From contig NZ_JACHHJ010000001.1 in NCBI RefSeq assembly GCF_014207655.1, positions 372,001 through 436,000 of the forward strand: a stretch of DNA of 64,000 nt, written 5' to 3'. The position numbers and the translations under genes were made by a program. The stretch is from Geomicrobium halophilum (GTDB lineage Bacteria; Bacillota; Bacilli; Bacillales; Marinococcaceae). The notes under the pieces were generated by a model. The model saw only the letters and a list, made by a program, of their open reading frames with translations. It was not told where the DNA came from and made no database searches. Below, piece after piece: positions 53,133-62,763 of the stretch (positions are counted from its first letter, which is position 1; each line of letters starts with the position of its first letter).

Positions 53133-54080
53133 CTACTCGTCCAAAAACGAGGAAAGTGTTTCTTGAACTTCCTCTTCATCGAATTCGATAATCTGCCCAG
53201 TATGACTGTAATTATTATATTCCAAGCTGTCCTCATGAGGGAGGGTTAACGTTTCAATTTCACTTTCATTATTAAACAAAGTGTTTGCCATTGATATTAA
53301 CTTCCCTGTAGGAATATCCGTATCAATATGAGAAGATAAGGAACTAACGAGTTGTGGAACATAGGCTAGCGTTTGTGAGGATAATAATTCTTTTCTGAAG
53401 TGGGTGAGAACTTCTTGTTGCCGTTCAACACGCTGTTGATCTCCAGGGGCGGCTTCTCGATAACGCATATAATCAAGGATCTCCTCACTGTCCAGTGTTT
53501 GCTCGCCGGCTTCGAATGAAATGTCACCATCTCCCGATAAATCTTCTTGGTGCATATCATATTCAATATCTACCGATACGCCTTCGGGTGCGATAATATT
53601 TGTAATTTCCTCAAAACCTTCGAAATCAGCAATGGCGTAGTGATCCACGTAGACTCCAAAATTTTCAAGTAATGTGTCTTTGAGTAGATCGACTCCTCCT
53701 TTTTGATAAACGGTTTTTAGCGTATGGTCTTGATGCTCTGGAATCGATACATAATTATCGCTGAGAAAGGAAGCGAGTTTGATCTTACCGCTTGGATCGA
53801 TTTGTGCAACCATGATTGTTTCTGTTGTTTCCGGAAAACCATCACTTTTTCCCAAGAGTAAAACAGTCCACGAATCTTCCATTGACGTTTCAAATGGATG
53901 TACGTCGTCCTCAGTAGCATTCGCACGTATGTTTTCTTCTCTTGGTTCTATAGGTGAAGCCGAACGTTCGGTGTTCTCAACCCAGGAAGAACTCCCGTAA
54001 GCAGTGCCTATAACAGAAATAATAATGATAATAATAAGAACGAAATAGCCTCTTTTTTTATATAAATTCATTTTGGCCAT
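53133..54080 (-). CDS. LytR-CpsA-Psr (LCP) family protein lacking usual catalytic residues
   Basis: Membrane-anchored extracellular protein: short basic N-terminus, helix GYFVLIIIIIISVIGTAYG (about 11-29), acidic stalk, then an LCP domain. Later LCP marks are intact (MRYREAAPGDQQRVERQQEVL, split MRYREA and RVERQQEVL, about residues 208-228). But the first block reads LLLGKSDGFPETTET where active proteins have LLLGxDxR...RSDT, and SFLSDN replaces SxPRDT. LCP enzymes attach teichoic acids to peptidoglycan using these Asp/Arg residues. The protein may bind lipid substrate without transfer. 315 residues. Confidence 0.8.
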   Translation of the reverse strand: MAKMNLYKKRGYFVLIIIIIISVIGTAYGSSSWVENTERSASPIEPREENIRANATEDDVHPFETSMEDSWTVLLLGKSDGFPETTETIMVAQIDPSGKIKLASFLSDNYVSIPEHQDHTLKTVYQKGGVDLLKDTLLENFGVYVDHYAIADFEGFEEITNIIAPEGVSVDIEYDMHQEDLSGDGDISFEAGEQTLDSEEILDYMRYREAAPGDQQRVERQQEVLTHFRKELLSSQTLAYVPQLVSSLSSHIDTDIPTGKLISMANTLFNNESEIETLTLPHEDSLEYNNYSHTGQIIEFDEEEVQETLSSFLDE

Positions 54081-54148
54081 TCTGTCCCCCCTTTTATACC
54101 ATCATTGATTATAGCAGATTTTTATGATTTGAACATACCTGTGTTTGG

Positions 54149-56689
54149 TTACTTAACGCGAGAATGGAGCCATTGAAGGGCTTCTTCGCGGTTAGAAATT
54201 TTTCCTTCGATCCATAGACATTCACTTCTTAATAGATAATGCTTGTATTGTGGACCTGGAGTTAAGTTTAATGCCCGTAAATCATCGCCTGTTAATAATG
54301 AAGGGATGTGGTGCCGCTTCTTTCGGTATTCCTTGATGAGAAGTGCAAAGTCTTGATTTTTCGAGATCTCTACATATTTTTCAAAGATCAAAAGAGGTGT
54401 ATTTTCGATATCGTGAATGTTCTCATGCAGGGATCCGAGGGAAGACAATGTTGGCTCGTTCAGTATCTTTAGTCGTGAAAAAGAATTTAATAATTGATTT
54501 TCAGATTTCGTCAAGGCAAAACGGGAAAGATGTTGAAGTTGGCCTTGAAAAGCGAATAACGGAATGAATAGGGCAACGTCAGGGATATTTCCCATAGATG
54601 CCCTGTTCTCCAAATTCTCCAACATACGTTTAGATGACAAGGACCAGGAGGCAAAAGGGATGAATGCTGATAAAAGCTCCAGTTCGTACATACGTTGAAA
54701 CGTAGCGACTGCAGTTACTTCCTCAAATAAACGGGTACATTCAGCTTTAATACGATCAGTAGATAAACGGATGATCGCTGGTTCGGCTTTCTTAGCAAAT
54801 CTTAGAGTGTCTTCGGAAAGAATATAGCCAAACTTTTGTTCAAAACGAAGGGCTCGTAAAATTCGAGTAGGGTCTTCGATAAAGCTTAAGTTATGAAGAA
54901 CCCTGATTTTCCCATTTGTTAAGTCTTTCTCTCCGCCAAATGGATCTACGAGTGTTCCGAATGATGCTTCATTGAGATGGATGGCCATGGCATTGATCGT
55001 GAAATCTCTGCGATAAAGGTCTTCGCGCAGGTTCGATCGTACGACTTTCGGAAGACTCGAGGGAGCGTCATAATATTCAGCTCGTGCAGTTGCAATATCG
55101 ATGTGTTGCCCGGAAGAGAGAACAATTTTAGCGGTTAGAAAGGAGTCATGGGTGTACAGTGAGCCTCCCAACGTCTTTGCAGCCGCTCGAGCAAATGCAA
55201 TTCCATCCCCCTCAATCGTGATGTCGATATCTTCATTTTTACGGTGGAGCCATAGATCGCGTACAACACCCCCGATTAAAAAGGCGTTAACATTCATTTC
55301 ATCCGCAATGTGTCCAATGGTTTGAAGCAACCGATTCTTGTCCGCCGGCAGAAGCTCAACCATCGTATCAATTAGGTTTCGTTTTTCCTTTTGTTTTCTT
55401 TCATATTGTTTATCATGTAGAAGTTGTAAAAGATCAGATCGGGAAATCATTCCCATTAGTTCGTCGTCGCTGGTCAAAACCGGTAATCGTCCAATATCAT
55501 GATCCATCATCAATTGCTGCACCGTTTCACTTGTAGAGTCAGCGTCACACGTAATGACTTTTTCTGTCATATGACCTTTGACCGGTGCATGGCCGAGCCC
55601 GTGGTGGGCAGCTTTATCTACATCGCGGCGTGAGATCATGCCGACGAGTTTTGATTCCTCTACGACGGGAAACCCGGAGTGGCCGTAGCGCAAAATCTTA
55701 TTTTTTACCTCGTCGATGGAAGTGCTGGGATGGACGGATTTAACCGGGTAGCTCATCATCTGCTTAGCGAGAAGTGCTGGTTTCACAGCTAACGATAGAT
55801 GGGAGTGGATTTCGTTCTCGATCTCTTTTGGATCGCCGTTCTTGATGGTCGCAGCTGCCGCTTGCTGGTGTCCTCCACCACCGATAACACTTAATACCCT
55901 GGATACATCGATCCGGTCATTACGACTTCGTGCTGTTACGAAGACTGTTTTTTTCATTTTGGCAATTGAGATGCAGGCATCAGCATTTGAAAAGTCGAGC
56001 CACTGCTCTACGATGTCGTTCAAACGACCGATAAACGTGTCGCTTGCGATTGTTCCTATCATGATTGTTAATCCATCCATTTCGCAAGGCTTTCCTTCCT
56101 GTAGCAGGTGCATGAAAAGGTCTTTTTGTTCATTGGAAAACGATAATTGGTAAAATTCTTGGACAACGTCAAGTGAAATGCCTTGTTCAAATAAGTAGAG
56201 AAGGGCGTACAAGTCCCGGCTCGTGGTATGTCCATATGTCAAGGAACCGGTATCTGTATAGATTCCAAGGGCAAATAAAGTCCGTTCCCAATCACAAAGC
56301 TCAATTTCTTTTTCTTTCAAATGTTCGATCAGAATCGTTATCGTTGCGCCAACTTCTGCCGTTTCTCCATGGGCTCCTTCAGGAAGGGATAGGCTCTCTG
56401 GGTGATGATCGTAAATGGTCATTGTGTGTACCTGAACATCTTCAAGTACGTTTCCGGTATGGGATGGATGAGACGTATCGACGAGAATGACTTCATCGAT
56501 ATTTTCATTTGTCAATTGCTGTTCTTCTATATAAGGAAATTGGTTTCGATATAAGGCTAAATATTGTTTAATAGCAGGTTGAACGTTTGTTGGTAGTAAA
56601 ATTTCCGCATTTGGGTGTAATTTTTTTGCAGCAATGAGGGATGCGAGTGCATCAAAATCTGTATTTTTATGGGCAGCGATGATTTTCAT
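54149..56689 (-). CDS. Fusion of DHH/DHHA1 phosphoesterase, CBS pair and CCA-adding tRNA nucleotidyltransferase
   Basis: 846 residues with parts in order: DHH domain (1-150; HKNTDFDALASL, YDHHPE), DHHA1 (about 220-300; GGGGHQQAAAATI), two CBS domains (about 310-425; MMSYPVKSVHPSTS, VPVLTSDDELMGMIS-like), then a class II nucleotidyltransferase head (about 465-600; IGGVVRDLWL, EDIDITIEGDG as metal-binding Asp pair, EDPTRILRALRFEQ) and RNA-binding tail. The DHH part resembles NrnA-type oligoribonucleases; the tail CCA/poly(A) polymerases that repair tRNA 3' ends. Fusions of this plan are known in a few lineages. No separate cca gene is in the window. Confidence 0.88.
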   Translation of the reverse strand: MKIIAAHKNTDFDALASLIAAKKLHPNAEILLPTNVQPAIKQYLALYRNQFPYIEEQQLTNENIDEVILVDTSHPSHTGNVLEDVQVHTMTIYDHHPESLSLPEGAHGETAEVGATITILIEHLKEKEIELCDWERTLFALGIYTDTGSLTYGHTTSRDLYALLYLFEQGISLDVVQEFYQLSFSNEQKDLFMHLLQEGKPCEMDGLTIMIGTIASDTFIGRLNDIVEQWLDFSNADACISIAKMKKTVFVTARSRNDRIDVSRVLSVIGGGGHQQAAAATIKNGDPKEIENEIHSHLSLAVKPALLAKQMMSYPVKSVHPSTSIDEVKNKILRYGHSGFPVVEESKLVGMISRRDVDKAAHHGLGHAPVKGHMTEKVITCDADSTSETVQQLMMDHDIGRLPVLTSDDELMGMISRSDLLQLLHDKQYERKQKEKRNLIDTMVELLPADKNRLLQTIGHIADEMNVNAFLIGGVVRDLWLHRKNEDIDITIEGDGIAFARAAAKTLGGSLYTHDSFLTAKIVLSSGQHIDIATARAEYYDAPSSLPKVVRSNLREDLYRRDFTINAMAIHLNEASFGTLVDPFGGEKDLTNGKIRVLHNLSFIEDPTRILRALRFEQKFGYILSEDTLRFAKKAEPAIIRLSTDRIKAECTRLFEEVTAVATFQRMYELELLSAFIPFASWSLSSKRMLENLENRASMGNIPDVALFIPLFAFQGQLQHLSRFALTKSENQLLNSFSRLKILNEPTLSSLGSLHENIHDIENTPLLIFEKYVEISKNQDFALLIKEYRKKRHHIPSLLTGDDLRALNLTPGPQYKHYLLRSECLWIEGKISNREEALQWLHSRVK

Positions 56690-56770
56690 ATTTTCTCCTT
56701 CTCCTTATACCAGCATACTTGTGACCCGTATGAATACAATGAACTAAGGGCTATCAGGGGGGAGATCATC

Positions 56771-56986
56771 ATTGTATTCCGGGTGGCTATGGCTTTAATA
56801 GGCATTATAATCTCTGCAATCGGAGGGATTGGGGTGATTGGCTATTCAAACTTAGTCGTATCTGGATATAGCATGTACGAGTATTGGTTTTTCATTATTA
56901 CAAGAGTTGAATTGTACTTATTTGCAGGCGGCTTATTACTGGCAATGATCAGCCTCACCCGTTTCCCTCGTAAAAGAAAAAAGTAA
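56771..56986 (+). CDS. Small two-TM protein, probable ATT start
   Basis: 71 residues: IVFRVAMALIGIIISAIGGI, then GYSMYEYWFFIITRVELYLF and LLLAMISLTRFPRKRKK. The only good ribosome binding site, GGGGGGAG (56757-56764), is 6 nt before ATT 56771; the next ATG (56789) is 24 nt away, and the frame upstream (from 56669) lacks a site and overlaps the divergent gene. Homologous small proteins are, as I recall, found next to yjbA in Bacillus, beginning near this FR motif. Function unknown. Confidence 0.6.
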   Translation: MVFRVAMALIGIIISAIGGIGVIGYSNLVVSGYSMYEYWFFIITRVELYLFAGGLLLAMISLTRFPRKRKK

Positions 56987-57069
56987 TTCGAACAGCGAAG
57001 GGTGGAATAAAATCCCTCATTCCCGACTATACTGTAGGTACGATTTTACGTGAGGAAGGGGGATTCCTA

Positions 57070-57819
57070 ATGGCCCGGATTAGGGATGTATGGGTAAATT
57101 GGTTTGAAGGCGAGGAGAATGGATATAACGTCTGTCCATTCCATGAATGGCGAAGTGATGACCGCATTGAAGTGCTCGATATCGTAGAGGTGATAAAAGT
57201 CACTGATCATCTTTACTTACAGTTAGAAAATAGCCTGGACACGATCCCTCAACCATTACTGGAAGCTGTGTATCGAAAAAGTGCACTTCGTAAAAATATG
57301 TCTAAGCTTCCCCTTGATTATTGCTTTATCGCGACAAATGGGACGAGCACAATTATAGTGGATACACTTGGATATGAAACACCGGTTCGTAAGAGTCGTC
57401 TAACACCGCGCCAGGAAAAGCTGGCACTTGAGGCAAGTGAACAGTCTGAAGACCCTAGGTTTGGAGATGAGAGAGAGGTAGAAGAAAAAGAATACCACAT
57501 TCTTTCTCCTCATCCTGAGTACATGCAAGGATTAACGCGCAAGGAACGGCAATTAAAACAACTACTATTTATGATTATTGACCAATTGGATACCTCAGGT
57601 CAAGATGCAGAAATTCGATATTGGTATACGGAATGGTCCCCGGAAAACTATATGGCCATTCAGATGATGAGCGGAGATGAAGCGTTACATGAATTGTTCA
57701 AAGAAGTACGCGTGGGGTGGGGCAAAGATCATTACGAGCTTTGTGAAGCAATGGTGAAGGGACAACCTTTCTTTGAGAAATTATGGGATATGCAACACGA
57801 GAGCGAAATGCATAAATAA
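57070..57819 (+). CDS. yjbA: YjbA family protein (DUF3603)
   Basis: 249 residues of the YjbA/DUF3603 family, unknown function. MARIRDVWVNWFEGEENGYNV at the N-terminus (split MARIRDVWV and NWFEGEENGYN) is followed by CPFHEWRSDD, and LEAVYRKSALRKNMSKLPLDYCF (split LEAVYRKS and LPLDYCF); a helical C-terminal half ends in FFEKLWDMQHES. Acidic, soluble. GAGGAAGGGGG upstream of ATG 57070. In B. subtilis yjbA lies just before trpS, as here, though trpS is inverted relative to it in this window. Confidence 0.85.
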   Translation: MARIRDVWVNWFEGEENGYNVCPFHEWRSDDRIEVLDIVEVIKVTDHLYLQLENSLDTIPQPLLEAVYRKSALRKNMSKLPLDYCFIATNGTSTIIVDTLGYETPVRKSRLTPRQEKLALEASEQSEDPRFGDEREVEEKEYHILSPHPEYMQGLTRKERQLKQLLFMIIDQLDTSGQDAEIRYWYTEWSPENYMAIQMMSGDEALHELFKEVRVGWGKDHYELCEAMVKGQPFFEKLWDMQHESEMHK

Positions 57820-57902
57820 AGGACGTTCGTTCATACTCCATTTACACCCCAACATTTCTTCTTTATAATAGAATCAGTATTGGGGCGAAGGGAGGCTTCA
57901 AA

Positions 57903-58020
57903 TTGGACGGTTTAGCATATCTCATTATGCAAGTTTTCACCATCCTAATCGCTTTTGGGTCAATCTTCTTTAGCGTTTACATTGGCCATGTCTGGAGAAA
58001 ACAGAAGAAAGAATACTAAG
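57903..58020 (+). pseudogene. Frameshifted small membrane protein gene
   Basis: GGGAGG then TTG 57903 opens MDGLAYLIMQVFTILIAFGF..., a hydrophobic start that hits a stop after 23 codons (TAG just past 57970). The other frame from 57961 continues as SIFFSVYIGHVWRKQKKEY and ends at TAA 58018-58020 just before a terminator. Removing one base near 57960 would join them into a 38-residue one-helix protein with basic tail. Either a broken gene or a sequence error. Confidence 0.5.
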
Positions 58021-58021
58021 G

Positions 58022-58063
58022 AAAAAGCACTGAACCCATTCCATTGCAGGGGCAGTGCTTTTT
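58022..58063. terminator. Bidirectional Rho-independent terminator
   Basis: AAAAAGCACTG / CAGTGCTTTTT stem, with T-runs on both strands; a second GGCTGTC/GACAGCC hairpin at about 58096-58126 borders the trpS 3' end. Confidence 0.85.
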
Positions 58064-58124
58064 GGTTATACGGCAAGATGAGTAGGAAAGCGGGGCTGTC
58101 TCTCCAATGATGGGACAGCCTTTT

Positions 58125-59117
<993 letters not shown>

Positions 59118-59224
59118 CTATGCAGCCTGCACTTCCTTTCTGTCTGATTTGGATAACCCTAGTCCTATGTATAGGTCATGTATATGATAGCTCTATTTTA
59201 GAGCATCATAATGGTGGAGTAAAT

Positions 59225-59398
59225 TTAAGATTTGCTGCGCTCCTTTCTTCGACGCCAGAAGTCATAGACAAAAAGCGGCACGAGCAGTAGAAGGATCATA
59301 TGGGGGAGAAATCCTGTAGATGTCCCGGTCCGATGTTCAAAAAGAATAAGTAGAGCCAGGGCAGCGGCTAAAAAGATCGTCAGCATCCTTGCGATCAT
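59225..59398 (-). CDS. Small two-TM membrane protein
   Basis: 57 residues: MIARMLTIFLAAALALLILF, a short EHRTGTSTGFLPH loop, then MILLLLVPLFVYDF and a basic tail WRRRKERSKS. AAGGGGGTGAG lies 4-9 nt upstream of the ATG at 59398. Sits upstream of trpS on the same strand and divergent from the thioredoxin-like gene. Family not recognised, function unknown. Confidence 0.62.
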   Translation of the reverse strand: MIARMLTIFLAAALALLILFEHRTGTSTGFLPHMILLLLVPLFVYDFWRRRKERSKS

Positions 59399-59445
59399 TC
59401 TCACCCCCTTATCAAACAGTATAACAAAAAGTGGAGGGGAATCGT

Positions 59446-59958
59446 TTGCAGAGATATCTTATCAGCGTAATCCTGTTATTTCTATGTACTGTAATGAATA
59501 TGCCGAGCGAATCATTGGCAGAGACAAAGGGATGGGAGGATACAATCCCAGTTAGTCAAGCGGTTAACTTTGATGCAGAAGACCTCGAGGGCAACGCCAT
59601 CTCCCTTCAAGACTATGCTGGAGAAAATATATTACTTGTATTCTTTACGACTTGGTGTGAAGTTTGTCAGCAAGAACTCCCGATGCTCTCAGAGAATTAT
59701 CACTCGTTGCAATCGGAGGGAATTGAAGTGCTCGCTATTAATATGACCGCTTCAGAGCGGAACGAAACGGATATTCAGCCGTTTGCAGAGGAGTTGGAAA
59801 TGCCTGTGGTTATCGATCGTGACGGTCGTATATCAAAAAGCTATGGGGTGAAAGGCATCCCAACAACATACGCCGTTGACAAAGAGCAGCAAATCATTCA
59901 AACCTTTTTCGGTCCATTGAACAAAAACGAAGTTCTGCAGGCATTTGAGGGGGAATGA
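59446..59958 (+). CDS. ResA/TlpA-like thiol-disulfide oxidoreductase
   Basis: Exported or membrane-tethered thioredoxin-fold protein of 170 residues. A hydrophobic N-terminal segment (about residues 4-21, ending PSESLAE) looks like a signal peptide; the redox site is WCEVC (FFTTWCEVCQQELPML, about residues 72-87), and the cis-Pro is in VKGIPTTYAVD. Related proteins keep haem-binding cysteines of c-type cytochromes reduced. Start TTG 59446 is supported by GGAGGGG 7 nt upstream; a GTG-start frame from 59431 includes the site. Ends in a terminator. Confidence 0.87.
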   Translation: MQRYLISVILLFLCTVMNMPSESLAETKGWEDTIPVSQAVNFDAEDLEGNAISLQDYAGENILLVFFTTWCEVCQQELPMLSENYHSLQSEGIEVLAINMTASERNETDIQPFAEELEMPVVIDRDGRISKSYGVKGIPTTYAVDKEQQIIQTFFGPLNKNEVLQAFEGE

Positions 59959-59959
59959 T

Positions 59960-59993
59960 AAAAGTAGTGCGCCGGGATTTGCGCACTACTTTT
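59960..59993 (+). terminator. Rho-independent terminator after the ResA-like gene
   Basis: AAAAGTAGTGCGC / GCGCACTACTTTT 13-bp stem with an 8-nt loop. Confidence 0.92.
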
Positions 59994-60000
59994 AGGTTAT

Positions 60001-60199
60001 AAGAGGTTGTGCAAAAAGTCCGGGAAAAATAGCTTTCGTACGCTTCGCCGTTTGCTTCTGCGCTCTTCACGCATGAAAACCATATCCTCGACAGAGAACC
60101 CCCTTACCTCTGTGAGAAGTAATGCTTTCGTGGTGCAAGCAGGATGCTCGAAGCTAGGTCTCCTCCATCTACTCGCTCTTTTTATTTATCCTCCGCATT
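60001..60199 (+). repeat. Dispersed repeat, copy B (MITE-like, right end degraded)
   Basis: About 200 bp. Left end AAGAGGTTGTGCAAAAAGTC matches the terminal repeat of copy C; core TGGTGCAAGCAGGATGCTCG at 60131-60150. The right end GCTCTTTTTATTTATCCTCC is diverged and lacks the GAACACG terminus. It starts 7 nt after a terminator and runs to the 3' end of the exchanger gene. Confidence 0.75.
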
Positions 60200-61177
60200 T
60201 TAAAAATAATAAAGCCAGGTCATCGTGGCTAGGTAAAAAAGCAACATAAACGAGGAGGGCAGCGTATAGAATCGGCGCTTTCCATTCACAAAAACGGCAT
60301 AACAAACAAGGGAGCTGTTAATGACTAGAAAAATCGCAGTCATCGTGTGGCTCATTGATGCTGATTGCAAAATCGAACCTGCGTAAAAAAGATCACATAA
60401 ACATAAAATAATCATATTAAATAAGTTACTTCCGAAGATAGAAGCGGCTGCCAAATTTTCATTATTTAACCGTAGGGCTGTTAACACCGTAATCGCTTCG
60501 GGAAGAGATGTAGATGTCGCAATAAGGAAACTGCCGACAAAACTTGAACCGAGTCCTGTAATAACGGCGATCTCATCCCCGGTCAAGGTAAGAGCGGTAC
60601 CAGCGATAAATATGATGATGGCTGTAATGATGAAGCCAATAACCGCATGTTTCAATGTATACTCCTCTTCGTTCGGTGTCTCGCTATTTTCCTTCTCCTC
60701 TTTCGAGACCGGAGTTCGTTGAATGATCCATAAACTTAATAAGTAAAGAGCGATGATCATAAGGGAGTCAATGCCCATATTAAGAAACGGAATTTCAATC
60801 GTTGTGAATAGCGCTACTGTGACGATGAGTGTCATAAATACGCCAAATAAGGCTGTATAACGTTGTTGTTTGTGTAAATGGGAAAGCATCTTCCGTTTTC
60901 TAAACACAAGATCGAAAACGGCTAGAATGAGTATGTTGAAATGGTTACTGCCGAGAATGTTTCCAACAGCCAGATCAGGGTTATCTAAGTAGACGGCAGT
61001 CAAGCTTGTTGTGATTTCTGGCAGAGCGGTAGCACCCGCTAGCAGAAATGTTCCGATCAGCAGAGCCCCCATCCCGGATAAGCGGCTAATAGCATCTGCG
61101 TATGTAGAGAGTTTGTGAGCAGTAATGACCGTGACGATCACCGCCGCTATAAATATGACATATACCATTGCAATCAT
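60200..61177 (-). CDS. Na+/Ca2+ exchanger family (CaCA) membrane protein, YrbG-like
   Basis: Cation/Ca2+ exchanger with two homologous five-helix halves. The alpha repeats GTFLLAGATALPEITTSLTAV (split GATALPEITT and LTAV, about residues 43-63) and GSFLIATSTSLPEAITVLTA (about 213-232) each have the conserved Glu of the ion site. NILGSNHFNILI and IFGSNLFNMII are the second conserved loops of each half. 325 residues. Probably extrudes Ca2+ or helps Na+ handling; specificity not visible. Confidence 0.9.
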   Translation of the reverse strand: MIAMVYVIFIAAVIVTVITAHKLSTYADAISRLSGMGALLIGTFLLAGATALPEITTSLTAVYLDNPDLAVGNILGSNHFNILILAVFDLVFRKRKMLSHLHKQQRYTALFGVFMTLIVTVALFTTIEIPFLNMGIDSLMIIALYLLSLWIIQRTPVSKEEKENSETPNEEEYTLKHAVIGFIITAIIIFIAGTALTLTGDEIAVITGLGSSFVGSFLIATSTSLPEAITVLTALRLNNENLAAASIFGSNLFNMIILCLCDLFYAGSILQSASMSHTMTAIFLVINSSLVCYAVFVNGKRRFYTLPSSFMLLFYLATMTWLYYF

Positions 61178-61379
61178 CCTTTTATAACTGCATGACTATC
61201 GATTTTTAGTATTTATTAAAGACTTCTGTTTTATCCAGCATGGCATATTTTGTGAAGAAATAGCAAAAACAATAGCATATGTTGACACGGGCATGTTACC
61301 GTAGATGATATAGTATTGTGTAGCGCAATTGAAATAATCGGACGAAAACGGAAAGTTTAAAAGGAGTGTAAGGATATAA

Positions 61380-61664
61380 ATGCCTGCATTTGCAGTTTTA
61401 TTACCTATGAAGAGTCAGAAATTAACCGAGGAATATCGTTCAGCGCATCTTGATTTTTTAGAGCGCTTACAAGAAGGAGGCCATGTTCTTGCAAGAGGCC
61501 CATTTGTGGATGGAACAGGCGGTCTCGTCATTTATCAGGCTCCATCGGCAGAGGCAGTTGAAACGTTAGTGAAAGAAGATCCATATGTAGAACATGGTGC
61601 ACGTGATTATGAGATCCATGAGTGGGCGATGGTTTCCAATCGTTGGGATTTGCCTGGAAGTTAA
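61380..61664 (+). CDS. YciI family protein
   Basis: 94-residue ferredoxin-like domain of the YciI/DGPF family; FLERLQEGGHVLARGPFVDG (about residues 28-47), SAEAVETLVKEDPYV (about 58-72) and YEIHEWAMV. Role unknown, perhaps a small enzyme or dimerising adaptor. AAAGGAGTGT site before ATG 61380. A single gene. The following DNA is a fragment of an unrelated hydrolase gene. Confidence 0.85.
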   Translation: MPAFAVLLPMKSQKLTEEYRSAHLDFLERLQEGGHVLARGPFVDGTGGLVIYQAPSAEAVETLVKEDPYVEHGARDYEIHEWAMVSNRWDLPGS

Positions 61665-61699
61665 TGCAGAACGATACGGCGAAAGAATAGAGGAAGGGC

Positions 61700-62012
61700 C
61701 TACGAGAACGAGGGCAGGGGTTATCATTTCGGGATTGATGCACCGGATAAGGAAATTTATCGTTTAACGGAAGCGTACGCTAAAGCGGAGAATGAGCGCT
61801 TGGACGAGCTCGACAACCCTCCGGTAACAAGGCCATGGATTCAGGATTTCACCGCTTCGTGGTTAGGTATGGGGAATTATATTCCGTATGGTCCAGGCGC
61901 AGTCGAAGCACAGATCCAAGCACTTAATGACAACGGAAGTATTGACGGATACTTAATATGGAACGCCGGTAACAATTATACAGAGGGTATCGACTTTACG
62001 CCGATTGAGTAA
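61700..62012 (+). pseudogene. C-terminal fragment of a DUF4015-type putative glycoside hydrolase
   Basis: In-frame sequence from about 61719 reads GYHFGIDAPDKEIYRLTEAYAKAEN, then RPWIQDFTASWLGMGNYIPYG and GYLIWNAGNNYTEGIDFTP to a stop at 62010-62012. The PWxQDFTAxWLG and YLxWNAxNxY motifs belong to the C-terminal end of DUF4015 proteins (about 400 residues). No start or N-terminal half is present; the YciI gene lies directly upstream. Probable deletion remnant. Confidence 0.75.
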
Positions 62013-62322
62013 TGAAATGTCGGAAGTCAAGAGGCAGAGGGCTTTATGTTGTTGCTTAATAAAAGTATGCGTAATTGAGAAAAGCTTCATGATTTTTATT
62101 AACGAGTTTAACTTTTCTTCGATCTGGGTACATATACTTTAGGTGCTACGTATATCCACTTCGTAAGATTTTGTGAAAAGTTATACGAGCGCTTGTTAGA
62201 TTAGAACCATTATTGTATAATTATAGATATGGTTAGTGTGTAGAAAATGTATTTTGAATATAGATAGGATAGACATGGATAGGGGAACAGAACGTGAAAT
62301 GTTTTGAAGGGAGAGGGTCTAG

Positions 62323-62718
62323 ATGGTGACGTTACTAACATCGCCGAGCTGTACTTCTTGTCGGAAAGCAAAAGGGTGGTTGGAAGAACACAATATCCCT
62401 TTTACAGAAAGGAATATTTTTGCTGAGCCCTTATCAGTTGAAGAAGTGAAAGATGTCATTCGAATGACGGAAGATGGCACGGATGAAATTGTATCGAAGC
62501 GCTCCAAGATTTTTCAGGAATTAGATATTGATGTCGATACCTTATCTCTCCAGCATCTTTTCGAACTGATTAGTGAACACCCGGGATTATTAAGAAGACC
62601 GATTATTTTTGATGATAAACGTCTGCAGGTAGGCTACAATGAAGCGGAAATCCGGCGTTTTTTACCGCGAAAAATCCGCACCTACTTTTTACAAGAGGCA
62701 CAGCAGCAGGTAAACTGA
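62323..62718 (+). CDS. spx: Transcriptional regulator Spx
   Basis: RNA polymerase alpha-subunit-binding regulator of disulfide stress in Bacillus. 131 residues of the ArsC/Spx fold; redox switch CTSC at residues 10-13 ([17 protein letters not shown]), and [18 protein letters not shown] (about 85-102) contains the conserved Arg pair. ATG 62323 follows GGGAGAGGG. Upstream of mecA as in B. subtilis, but repeat copy C separates them. Ends in a strong terminator. Normally degraded by ClpXP with YjbH. Confidence 0.95.
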   Translation: MVTLLTSPSCTSCRKAKGWLEEHNIPFTERNIFAEPLSVEEVKDVIRMTEDGTDEIVSKRSKIFQELDIDVDTLSLQHLFELISEHPGLLRRPIIFDDKRLQVGYNEAEIRRFLPRKIRTYFLQEAQQQVN

Positions 62719-62723
62719 CAACG

Positions 62724-62757
62724 AAAAAACTTCTATCCGCAAAGATAGAAGTTTTTT
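62724..62757 (+). terminator. Rho-independent terminator after spx
   Basis: AAAAAACTTCTATC / GATAGAAGTTTTTT perfect 14-bp stem with a 6-nt loop. Repeat copy C begins 7 nt later. Confidence 0.93.
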
Positions 62758-62763
62758 CTTTAA

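Noticed and set aside
60007-60249. 80-codon open frame
   Set aside because: Lies inside repeat copy B and runs into the exchanger gene; the other copies do not keep the frame.
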